The position numbers were made by a program, and so were the translations under genes. A DNA stretch of 6,959 bases from CAMEON01 sp045643785. GTDB taxonomy: Bacteria > Bacillota > Clostridia > Oscillospirales > CAG-272. Below are positions 1-5,923 of the stretch, in pieces. The notes below the pieces were generated by a model. The model ran no database searches. It saw only the letters and a list, made by a program, of their open reading frames with translations, and was not told where the DNA came from. Numbering within the stretch: the first letter of the stretch is position 1; each line of letters opens with the position of its first letter. The stretch is from positions 1-6,959 of the forward strand of contig JAZRFR010000069.1 in NCBI GenBank assembly GCA_045643785.1, read 5' to 3'.

Positions 1-10
1 AAATATGAAA

Positions 11-46
11 AAAAAGGCCGCCATTGAGCTCAATGGCACCCTTTTT
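11..46 (-). terminator. Intrinsic terminator of the 67-840 gene (potentially bidirectional)
   Basis: An 18-bp perfect palindrome at 20-37 (GCCATTGAG and its complement) is extended, after a 2x2 mismatch, by GG/CC and a run of A/T pairs (11-17 with 40-46). Read on the minus strand it is followed by eight U residues (complement of 8-15). It starts about 20 nt after the stop codon of the minus-strand gene. The plus strand also has a T5 run at 42-46, so it could stop transcripts from either side. Confidence 0.88.
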
Positions 47-66
47 CTATGTGATCAGACAAGAAA

Positions 67-840
67 TTAACCGATGATCTGGTCGTAATCCATCTCCTCG
101 TAGCTGTCAGCGTCAGCGGGAGCGGTGATGGGCTTGACGTTGTCGTAAGCGTACTTGGCGTTCATGGTCATGGTGGTGGTGACGGTCTCGCCTGCTACCG
201 TAATGGTGTAGGCAACCGACAGAGCCATGGTCTCGTACTTACCGTCGGCAATGGTGATCTTGAAGGACAGATCGCCGATGGAGGCGGTGGCATCCATGGA
301 GGAGAGAGTATCGGCCAGCATCTTGTTGAGCTCCTCGGTGCCCTCGGTGGTGATACCGGTGCAGGTGATGACCTGCTTGCCGTCTACGGTCTCCAGGGTC
401 AGGGTCTCAAAGTTGGCAGAGCTGATGGGCATCTGGGTGTTGCTCTCTTCGTTGATCTCCTTGTACTGCTCGTCGGTCAAGGTGGCCTTCATCTTCGCGG
501 TTTGTCCAAAGAGGGACAGCTCGTAGTACAGAACCTTATCTACGATGATCATGTCAAAGCTGGCGGTCATACCCATGGACTCGGTAGAAACGTTGAATGC
601 TATGTTTTCGCCGTCAACAGTAACGGGGATCTCCATGTTCATAGCCTCAAAGATCTCGTTGACCTCTGCGTTATCGCTCTTGAAGTTCATGGCCATGGTG
701 ACGGTGTAGGGAGCGTCCAGCAGAGCCTGGTCTGCTTTCTTGATGGCGGAGGCGGCGGTGACGGCTTCGCAGGAAGCGAAGGCGCAGACGCTCATGGCAA
801 GCATGGCGATCATCAGCGCGATGGAAATGATTTTCTTCAT
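67..840 (-). CDS. Putative secreted protein or lipoprotein of unknown function
   Basis: This 257-residue exported protein is not one I recognise by name. The start at 840 is chosen because AAGGAG lies 9 nt upstream (850-855). The longer in-frame start at 933 sits inside the -35 box of the gene's own promoter and cannot be used. Residues 1-23 form a signal peptide (MKK, then a hydrophobic stretch rich in I, A, L and M). Cys24 follows Phe-Ala-Ser, a non-ideal lipobox because -3 is Phe, so either lipid anchoring or cleavage near Ala22 is possible. The mature part has no other membrane segment. It alternates short polar beta-strand-like stretches rich in Thr, Met and Val, with a fairly acidic tail (EEMDYDQ). 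This pattern resembles LolA/LppX-like or DUF6612-type clostridial lipoproteins, but that is a fold guess. It forms a single-gene unit with its own promoter and terminator. Its role is unknown; envelope ligand binding is the mildest inference. Confidence 0.85.
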   Translation of the reverse strand: MKKIISIALMIAMLAMSVCAFASCEAVTAASAIKKADQALLDAPYTVTMAMNFKSDNAEVNEIFEAMNMEIPVTVDGENIAFNVSTESMGMTASFDMIIVDKVLYYELSLFGQTAKMKATLTDEQYKEINEESNTQMPISSANFETLTLETVDGKQVITCTGITTEGTEELNKMLADTLSSMDATASIGDLSFKITIADGKYETMALSVAYTITVAGETVTTTMTMNAKYAYDNVKPITAPADADSYEEMDYDQIIG

Positions 841-871
841 AACGATATTCTCCTTTTTCATATTGTGCGAG

Positions 872-892
872 GGGTTCTGCTCGGCAAAACCC
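872..892 (-). promoter_or_regulatory. Leader hairpin at the 5' end of the 67-840 transcript
   Basis: On the minus strand GGGTTTTGC (892-884) pairs with GCAGAACCC (880-872) around a CGA loop. That is nine pairs including one U-G wobble. It begins about 6 nt after the predicted transcription start and ends well before the ribosome binding site. No U-run follows, so it is not a terminator. The position suits a 5' mRNA-stabilising stem, which is an inference. Confidence 0.5.
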
Positions 893-904
893 TTCACTAC
901 CCCC

Positions 905-933
905 ATTATAGACCCAAACAGGAGATTTGTCAA
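905..933 (-). promoter_or_regulatory. Perfect-consensus sigma-A promoter for the 67-840 gene
   Basis: On the minus strand a -35 box TTGACA (933-928) and a -10 box TATAAT (910-905) are separated by exactly 17 nt, so both hexamers match the consensus. Predicted transcription starts near 898, giving a leader of about 58 nt. The match implies strong, probably constitutive expression. Confidence 0.9.
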
Positions 934-964
934 TGTACAGATTGCATGATATTTGACGGCTGAT

Positions 965-979
965 TTGTTAAAAATAACA
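965..979. repeat. Short A/T-rich inverted repeat
   Basis: TTGTTA and TAACAA flank AAA, giving a perfect 6-bp hairpin. It lies between the terminator of the oxidoreductase gene and the -35 box of the next gene, about 32 bp upstream of that box. It may be an operator, or only part of the U-rich tail after the terminator stem. Confidence 0.35.
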
Positions 980-1014
980 AAATCGCCGTCATTCCCATAG
1001 GAAAACGGCGATTT
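980..1014 (-). terminator. Intrinsic terminator of the oxidoreductase gene
   Basis: AAATCGCCGT (980-989) and ACGGCGATTT (1005-1014) form a perfect 10-bp stem with a 15-nt loop. Read on the minus strand it starts about 15 nt after the stop codon. Its T-rich 3' side runs on into further T-rich sequence (complement of 970-982). It separates this gene from the same-strand gene at 67-840. Confidence 0.88.
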
Positions 1015-1029
1015 ATTACAGGTAAGAAA

Positions 1030-2088
1030 TCAGAATTTCAGATCCACGTCTACGGGCATACCCGTGCGGTCGGACTCGAAGGCGGCCTCCATGATGAGCA
1101 TATCCACCATCATCTCGTGATGGGTGACGATCTGCTCGCACTCGCCGTCAATGGCACGAACCCAGTTGCGGTAGTAGTCGTGGACGTCTGCGGCGGGCTG
1201 AGGAATAAACTTCTCGGAAATGGACTGCTCGTTTCTGGGCGCCATGGTCTTGGTGATACCGGCGGCGGTGACTACGGGCACCACTTCCTTCTCGTTGTAG
1301 TTGTGGCACCAGACCACGCGGGCGGGCTGACCCCAGTCGGGAATGAGCGCGGCGCCGTCGCGGCCGATCATGTAAAAGCGGGACAGGCCGATGAAGTTGG
1401 AGGTACCCACCTCCACGTGAACCGACAGGTCGTTCTCAAAGTACATCTCCAGCTTGAAGCCGTCGTCTACCAGCTCGTTGGTGATGTGGTCGCACTTGCA
1501 CCAGATCTTCTTGAGGCGCTTGTCCTTGACGATACCCATGATCTGGTCGATGAGGTGAATACCCCAGTCCAGGATCATGCCGCCGCCCTGCTCGGGAAGC
1601 TGACGCCAGTCGCCGGGAATGCCGCGGGAGCCGTGGCAACGGGACTCGATGTGGTGAACGGGGCCCAGTTCTCCGCTGTTGTAGATGTCCCGCATGACCA
1701 GGAACTCACCGTCCCAACGGCGGTTCTGGTGAACCGTGAACAGGCGGTTTGCGGCCTTGGATGCGTCGATCATTTCCTGCAGATCAGCCGAGGACAGGGT
1801 CACGGGCTTCTCGCAGATGACGTGCTTGCCGGCAGCCAGCGCCTGCAGAGCCAGAGGCTTGTGCATGTCGTTGGGGACGGCGATGGTCACGAAATCAATG
1901 GCAGGGTCAGCCAGAAGCTGCTCCAGAGAAGCGTAAGCGTGAATGCCCTTGGATTCTGCGAGCGCGCATCGCTCGGGTTTGATATCGTAAATGCCCATCA
2001 GGTTGACGACGTCGCTGTTCTTGAGGAAATCCCCGTGCCAGCCGCCCATGCCGCCGTAACCGATGATTGCGCCATTTTTCTTTGCCAT
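1030..2088 (-). CDS. Gfo/Idh/MocA-family NAD(P)-dependent oxidoreductase
   Basis: This 352-residue cytosolic protein has the usual length for the family, which oxidises or reduces sugars, inositols and related polyols using a nucleotide cofactor. An N-terminal Rossmann fold is shown by IGYGGMG (residues 9-15). The EKP motif that places the catalytic lysine and ribose is at 93-95 (Lys94). QNRRWD at 121-126 and the second-domain signature GGGMILDWGIHLID at 168-181 follow, with Asp174, His178 and Asp181 in the positions where this family keeps catalytic or substrate-binding residues. The start at 2088 is preferred over an in-frame start at 2139 because the Rossmann strand begins just after it and AAAGGA lies upstream. 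The gene is divergent from the esterase operon, whose first gene acts on acetylated sugars, so a sugar or polyol substrate is plausible. The exact substrate cannot be read from sequence. Confidence 0.93.
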   Translation of the reverse strand: MAKKNGAIIGYGGMGGWHGDFLKNSDVVNLMGIYDIKPERCALAESKGIHAYASLEQLLADPAIDFVTIAVPNDMHKPLALQALAAGKHVICEKPVTLSSADLQEMIDASKAANRLFTVHQNRRWDGEFLVMRDIYNSGELGPVHHIESRCHGSRGIPGDWRQLPEQGGGMILDWGIHLIDQIMGIVKDKRLKKIWCKCDHITNELVDDGFKLEMYFENDLSVHVEVGTSNFIGLSRFYMIGRDGAALIPDWGQPARVVWCHNYNEKEVVPVVTAAGITKTMAPRNEQSISEKFIPQPAADVHDYYRNWVRAIDGECEQIVTHHEMMVDMLIMEAAFESDRTGMPVDVDLKF

Positions 2089-2150
2089 GATGAAATATCC
2101 TTTCTTATAAAAGATGTTCCCCCGCGGAAGAATATCCAACGGTCAGCCAT

Positions 2151-2180
2151 ATTATACAACAGATTTCAAAAAAATGCAAG
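2151..2180 (-). promoter_or_regulatory. Probable promoter of the oxidoreductase gene
   Basis: The minus strand carries a perfect -10 box TATAAT (2156-2151). The best -35 candidate is TTGCAT (2179-2174) at 17-nt spacing, a weak match of three of six bases. The weak -35 box suggests help from an activator or low basal expression. The predicted start is near 2144, with a leader of about 56 nt. Confidence 0.6.
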
Positions 2181-2200
2181 GGCTTTTGCTGAATTTGAAA
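2164..2200. repeat. Inverted repeat around the -35 box of the oxidoreductase promoter
   Basis: TTTCAAA (2164-2170) and TTTGAAA (2194-2200) are perfect inverted copies 23 bp apart, with inner GCAA (2176-2179) and TTGC (2186-2189) arms. The centre, near 2182, is about 37 bp upstream of the predicted start of the oxidoreductase transcript, a common place for a repressor or activator site. The sequence is A/T-rich, so chance is a real alternative. Confidence 0.3.
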
Positions 2201-2231
2201 CAAAAACTTTCGTGTATTTTGCAGTGATGTC

Positions 2232-2260
2232 TTGCAATCTTGCACACTTTGTGGTATGAT
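2232..2260 (+). promoter_or_regulatory. Probable promoter of the three-gene operon
   Basis: TTGCAA (2232-2237) and TATGAT (2255-2260) are 17 nt apart, matching four and five of six consensus bases. The predicted start is near 2267, giving a leader of about 27 nt before the esterase gene. CTTGCA occurs twice in tandem (2231-2236 and 2239-2244) and once inverted at 2175-2180, over the opposing promoter. Confidence 0.6.
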
Positions 2261-2293
2261 ATTATCGTAATCATCCCCAAGGAGGATAAATCC

Positions 2294-3160
2294 ATGAAGA
2301 ATGCTACCGTAATCATACTGGCGGGGCAGTCCAACGCCGTGGGCGTGGGACACGTATGCTACCTCCCTCGCCATTTTTCAGCCGAAAAGGTTCGTGAATA
2401 CGAGGCGGGCTATGACCGCGTACATATTAACTACTATTCCCACGATAAAAAGAGCAACGGCTTTGTTTCTGCGGGCTTGGGCTGTACCGAGGTCAGCAAG
2501 CTGACCGTCGGCCCCGAGGTGGGCATCGCGGAATGGTTTTCTGAAACCTATCTCGGTGAAGAATTGTTCATCGTCAAGTGCGCCTATGGCGGCACCTCCA
2601 TGTGGCGGGATTGGCTGTCTACCTCCGACGAGGGCTACGACCCCACCGCCTACGCCGACCAGGTTCCCAACGTGGTGGATTCCATCAATCGCGGAGAGCC
2701 TCTGCGGGCGGGATGGTGCTACAACGAGCTGGTCAAGCTGACCCGCGAAAGCCTGGATGTGCTGAAGGGCGAGGGGTACGAGCCCCGTATCCGCGGCTTC
2801 TGCTGGATGCAGGGTGAGGCCGATGCCTGTATGGAGGAGCCCTTGCATCGGTACGCCGAGCGTTACCACAACCTGCTGACGGATTTTTCTGCCGCCTTTG
2901 CCGATACCGTGGACGGTTGCCTGTTCGTGGATGCCGGCATATCCGAGATCTGGCCCTTCTACCGTGAGATGAACGAGATCAAGGCCGCCTATGCCGCCGT
3001 CCGTGAGAATTGCGTTTTCGTGGACACCATAGCCGCCGGTCTGACCACCGGGCACGAACCCGAGGGAGAGGTGGATATCTACCATTACGATTCCGATTCT
3101 GTCATCAAGCTGGGACATCTGTTCGGAGAAGCCCTGAAACCCTCGCTCGCCATTCATTAA
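2294..3160 (+). CDS. Sialate O-acetylesterase-like SGNH hydrolase
   Basis: This 288-residue hydrolase belongs to the SASA-type carbohydrate esterases, which remove acetyl groups from acetylated sugars. The nucleophile block GQSN is at residues 11-14 (Ser13). GPEVG at 73-77 and YGGT at 98-101 supply oxyanion-hole-type loops. WMQGEAD spans 171-177. The DxxH pair near the C-terminus is DIYH at 261-264 (Asp261, His264). Together they give a complete apparent active site. There is no signal peptide or membrane segment, so the enzyme is cytosolic, although the next two operon proteins are exported. The start at 2294 has AAGGAGG (2279-2285) 8 nt upstream. A TTG start at 2240 overlaps the promoter and is rejected. 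It is the first gene of the operon, 30 nt before the EEP lipoprotein gene. Activity on sialic acid itself is not shown; acetylated xylan or other acetylated oligosaccharides fit equally well. Confidence 0.88.
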   Translation: MKNATVIILAGQSNAVGVGHVCYLPRHFSAEKVREYEAGYDRVHINYYSHDKKSNGFVSAGLGCTEVSKLTVGPEVGIAEWFSETYLGEELFIVKCAYGGTSMWRDWLSTSDEGYDPTAYADQVPNVVDSINRGEPLRAGWCYNELVKLTRESLDVLKGEGYEPRIRGFCWMQGEADACMEEPLHRYAERYHNLLTDFSAAFADTVDGCLFVDAGISEIWPFYREMNEIKAAYAAVRENCVFVDTIAAGLTTGHEPEGEVDIYHYDSDSVIKLGHLFGEALKPSLAIH

Positions 3161-3190
3161 ACGATTCTAACACCGGGAGGAATGTTTGGT

Positions 3191-4876
3191 ATGAAATCAT
3201 ACGTCCGTGTATTGCTTGTTGCCATCCTGTTTGCGCTTGCTCTGGGCCTGTGCCTGACCGCGTGCAACAATGGCGCCGATCAGCCTGCTGAGACCACCGT
3301 CGCAGCAGAAAACACCGAAGCGCCCACAGAAGCACCTACCGAGCCCGCCGGTTCGGCTGATGCGACCGAAGCGCCCACGGAAGCACCCACCGAGCCTGTA
3401 ACCGAGCCCGAGACCCAGGCGCCTGTCCTGATGACCGTGGTGGATCTGGACAAGGCGGAAGGTGTGGACGCATCCGATTACTTTACCCGCGCTACCAAGT
3501 GTGATATCACCCAGGTGACCGATGAGACCGAGGGCAAGGTCATCCGCCTGACTACCAAGGGAGTTGGCGAAATGGGAACCGCCAAGCCCTCTGCATACTT
3601 TGAACTGGCTGATCTGGTGGAGAAAATGGGCGGTATCATGCCCAAGACCACCGAGTATCCCCACGTAGTGCTGAAGGTCAGAGCTCACGAGCTGTGGAGC
3701 CGCAGTTTCTCCTTCTTCGGCGGAGCAACCCTGCGCGAAGCAGCGAAGTTCGATGGCTTTGCCCGCATTACCCGCGTGGCCGACAGCGAGGACTGGCAGT
3801 ACGTGTACCTGAATCTAACTCCCTTTACCCAGGATTGGGAGGTCTTCTATCTCAACTTTGAGCAGGCCGCAGGGAAGAACGGAGAGTATATGGATATCGC
3901 CGAGGTGCATTTCTTTGCTACCGCCGAGGAAGCGGCCGCCCTTTGCCCCGCTGTCAACAATACCTACCCCATCATTGAGCAGACTCTGGAGGATTACACC
4001 CTCAAGGTCATGTCCTTCAACGTTCAGACCGAGAACGGTACTCAGGTCAACTTCGACCTGCGCGCCGAGCTGCTGCGCGACCTTTTGGATCAGCTGCAGC
4101 CCGATTCCATCGGTATGCAGGAGGTAACCACGGGGTGGATCTACCGCATGGATACCTTTGCCTTCAACGACAGCTACGCCGGTGTGGGCGAGGGCCGTAC
4201 CCCCGGTGGCGAGGCCAGCTCCATTTACTACCGCAAGGATAAGTTCGAGCTGGTAGATTCCGGTACCTTCTGGCTGTCGGACACCCCCGATAAAATGGGT
4301 TCTTCCTTCGCAAATGCCAACTATCCCCGCATCTGCACCTGGGCTCGCCTCAAGGATAAGGCTACGGGCTTTGAGTACATTCACCTGAATACCCACCTGG
4401 ATCACAACGGAAACAACTCCTCCTCGGACGGCCGCGCCATCCGTACCAAGCAGGTTCGGGTCATTTTGGAATTCATTCAGACCCTTCCCGATCTGCCCAT
4501 GGTTCTGACGGGAGATTTTAATCAGGCATTTACTTCTTCCAAGGATAACGTATATGCCATGTTCAAGAACGTGACGGGTCAGGAGAGCTTTACCACCGAT
4601 GACGGCGTAGAGATCAAGGGTAACTTCTCGGATGCCCGCGCAGACGCCAAGGATACCGTCAGCCCCGACGCCTGGGCCTCCATGACTTCCTCCTGGCAGG
4701 AGGGTGATAAGTACAACCCCGCCAAGAAGCCCATCGACTACGTGTTCTACACCGCCGAGGACTTCGATGCCATGGTCTACCGCAACATTCACTACCACCG
4801 CGACGGCATTTATATGTCGGATCACCTGCCCCAGTACTGCGAGCTGCACGTAAAGGTAGCCGTAGATGGCGAATGA
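3191..4876 (+). CDS. Surface lipoprotein with EEP (DNase I-like) phosphodiesterase domain
   Basis: This 561-residue protein begins with a lipoprotein signal peptide. Its lipobox LTAC puts the lipidated cysteine at residue 25. Residues 26-79 are a Thr/Glu/Ala/Pro linker with two TEAPTEAPTEP copies. Residues 80-255 form a beta-rich region resembling a galactose-binding-like sandwich; it ends with AEVHFFATAEEA, typical of such modules. Residues 270-558 are an endonuclease/exonuclease/phosphatase domain: SFN (Asn277), MQEV (metal-binding Glu311), NTHLDH (His402), GDFN (Asp442, Asn444), PIDYVF (Asp516) and SDHLP (Asp544, His545). All usual catalytic positions seem present, so it should be an active metal-dependent hydrolase outside the membrane. 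The bond cleaved is unknown; nucleic acid, phospholipid head group or phosphorylated glycan are possible. The start at 3191 is 10 nt after GGAGG (3176-3180); the ATG at 3182 is only 1 nt from it. It is the second gene of the operon. Confidence 0.9.
   Translation: MKSYVRVLLVAILFALALGLCLTACNNGADQPAETTVAAENTEAPTEAPTEPAGSADATEAPTEAPTEPVTEPETQAPVLMTVVDLDKAEGVDASDYFTRATKCDITQVTDETEGKVIRLTTKGVGEMGTAKPSAYFELADLVEKMGGIMPKTTEYPHVVLKVRAHELWSRSFSFFGGATLREAAKFDGFARITRVADSEDWQYVYLNLTPFTQDWEVFYLNFEQAAGKNGEYMDIAEVHFFATAEEAAALCPAVNNTYPIIEQTLEDYTLKVMSFNVQTENGTQVNFDLRAELLRDLLDQLQPDSIGMQEVTTGWIYRMDTFAFNDSYAGVGEGRTPGGEASSIYYRKDKFELVDSGTFWLSDTPDKMGSSFANANYPRICTWARLKDKATGFEYIHLNTHLDHNGNNSSSDGRAIRTKQVRVILEFIQTLPDLPMVLTGDFNQAFTSSKDNVYAMFKNVTGQESFTTDDGVEIKGNFSDARADAKDTVSPDAWASMTSSWQEGDKYNPAKKPIDYVFYTAEDFDAMVYRNIHYHRDGIYMSDHLPQYCELHVKVAVDGE
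3314..3396 (+). repeat. Imperfect direct repeat encoding the TEAPTEAPTEP linker
   Basis: Two 32-nt units (3314-3345 and 3365-3396) differ at two bases and are 51 nt (17 codons) apart, in frame. They encode the two linker copies of the EEP lipoprotein. In-frame duplication or repeat slippage is a simple origin. Confidence 0.85.
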
Positions 4877-4892
4877 TCCGAGGGAGATTACC

Positions 4893-5873
4893 ATGAAGAA
4901 AATCATACGGATTTTGTTGGCAGCGGCGTTCCTGTTCGTCTGCCTGACCGCGCTTGCCTTGACGACTGCCGCGGAAGCGGAGTTCGAGATGGAGATTCCC
5001 TATGGGAAACCCACCGTGGACGGTGTGATCGAGGACGGCGAGTACAAGGCAACCTACGTCATGGATAAGGATTCCGCCGCCGCCTGGGTCGGTGAAGTGG
5101 GGAGATCCAAGGTCACCTGGCATCTGGCCTGGGACGAGGGAGGCCTCTACTACGCAGGCACCATCAATGACCGCACGCCTGCTTGGAGAGGCGAGAATAC
5201 CCATTGGGTAGGCATTGACTGTTTGGAATTGGCCATCAATCCCGGACTTCTGCTGGGGGGCGACGTGGCCGAGGGTATCTTCTTTTCCTTCGGCTCCACC
5301 GCGGACGGAAAGATCGTAGCCTGGAGGCATAACTTTGCCGATGGCTTGGTATCCGAGCAGGTCACGGGTGTGAATGTGGGGCATGTGGAAGGAACAACGG
5401 CCTACACCATGGAGGTATACATTCCTTGGTCGTTGGTGCAGATCGACGAGTTCTGTACCGTGGGCGGGAAGACCGACATCTATTTGGATTCCACGGGTTG
5501 GAATCCCGAGGTGGGCGCACAGCTGGGGCTTCTCCCCTGTGCCATTGACTCGCTGGATGACCATGGCGGCAATATCATTGCCTACAAGTTCAACGGCACG
5601 GATTTCATCGCCAAGGACTTCGTGGTGGCTACGCTGGCAGACGCAAACGGAAATACCACGGCTGTGACCGAGGAACCCACCGAAGCACCCACCGAGGCAC
5701 CGGCTGAAGCGCCGGCTGAAACAGAGGCCAATACCGTCCCCGCAACCGAAACGACGGCAGGTGCCCCCGATCCCGAGCCCGCCAAGGGCGGTTGCGCCGG
5801 TTCGGCAGCTTTCAGCGCGTTGCTGCTGCTCGTGCCCATTGCATACACTTCTCTCCGTAAGCGGGAGGACTGA
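4893..5873 (+). CDS. Secreted CBM9/DOMON-like protein with CTERM-like C-terminal anchor
   Basis: This 326-residue exported protein has no evident catalytic motif. Residues 1-29 are a signal peptide with an AEA cleavage site after Ala29. Residues 32 to about 225 resemble the CBM9/DOMON-like sugar-binding fold: KPTVDGVIEDGEY (Val42-Asp43-Gly44), then WHLAWDEGGLYYAG, DCLELAINPG and YIPWSLV, with several tryptophans able to stack on sugar. A Thr/Glu/Ala/Pro linker follows from about 259 to 297. The tail is a tripartite signal: KGGC (298-301), a hydrophobic helix (about 305-320) and a basic end RKRED. This resembles Cys-containing CTERM sorting signals; simple membrane anchoring is the alternative. 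A binding or receptor role fits best. The start at 4893 follows AGGGAG (4881-4886) by 6 nt, 16 nt after the preceding gene; the ATG at 4866 lies inside that gene. Two stop codons (TGATGA) end it, and the operon terminator begins 7 nt after the first. Confidence 0.82.
   Translation: MKKIIRILLAAAFLFVCLTALALTTAAEAEFEMEIPYGKPTVDGVIEDGEYKATYVMDKDSAAAWVGEVGRSKVTWHLAWDEGGLYYAGTINDRTPAWRGENTHWVGIDCLELAINPGLLLGGDVAEGIFFSFGSTADGKIVAWRHNFADGLVSEQVTGVNVGHVEGTTAYTMEVYIPWSLVQIDEFCTVGGKTDIYLDSTGWNPEVGAQLGLLPCAIDSLDDHGGNIIAYKFNGTDFIAKDFVVATLADANGNTTAVTEEPTEAPTEAPAEAPAETEANTVPATETTAGAPDPEPAKGGCAGSAAFSALLLLVPIAYTSLRKRED
5667..5720 (+). repeat. Low-complexity repeat encoding the TEAP-type linker
   Basis: Repeated accga/gaagca/ccc units encode TEEPTEAPTEAP. 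They are followed by a 12-nt tandem pair (5697-5708 and 5709-5720, one mismatch) encoding APAE twice. Base pattern and peptide resemble the linker repeat in the preceding gene (3314-3396), here on the C-terminal side of the binding domain. Confidence 0.75.
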
Positions 5874-5880
5874 TGATCGA

Positions 5881-5915
5881 ATACGAAAAGCCACCCGATG
5901 GGTGGCTTTTCGTAT
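5881..5915. terminator. Bidirectional terminator between the convergent operon and mtnN
   Basis: A perfect 16-bp stem (5881-5896 with 5900-5915) closes on a 3-nt GAT loop. It contains CCACCC/GGGTGG and AAAAG/CTTTT segments, so each strand has a T4 run in the 3' arm. It starts 7 nt after the operon stop and ends 8 nt from the mtnN stop on the other strand. It can therefore end both transcripts. Confidence 0.9.
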
Positions 5916-5923
5916 GGTGGTAT

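Noticed and set aside
841..933. A longer N-terminus (start at 933) for the secreted protein gene
   Set aside because: The ATG at 933 lies in the -35 box of a perfect promoter, and the extra residues do not resemble a signal peptide. The start at 840 has the ribosome binding site.
1117..2259. A 380-codon plus-strand open frame opposite the oxidoreductase gene
   Set aside because: It mirrors the coding strand of a clear family member. It is rich in Val, Gly, His and Asp, as antisense frames in GC-rich genes are, and shows no domain motif.
3314..3396. A CRISPR-like or mobile-element repeat
   Set aside because: There are only two in-frame units, and they encode a typical surface linker. There are no spacers or terminal repeats.
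3815..4906. A 363-codon minus-strand open frame opposite the EEP lipoprotein gene
   Set aside because: It is antisense to conserved EEP motifs, with no recognisable domain and biased composition.
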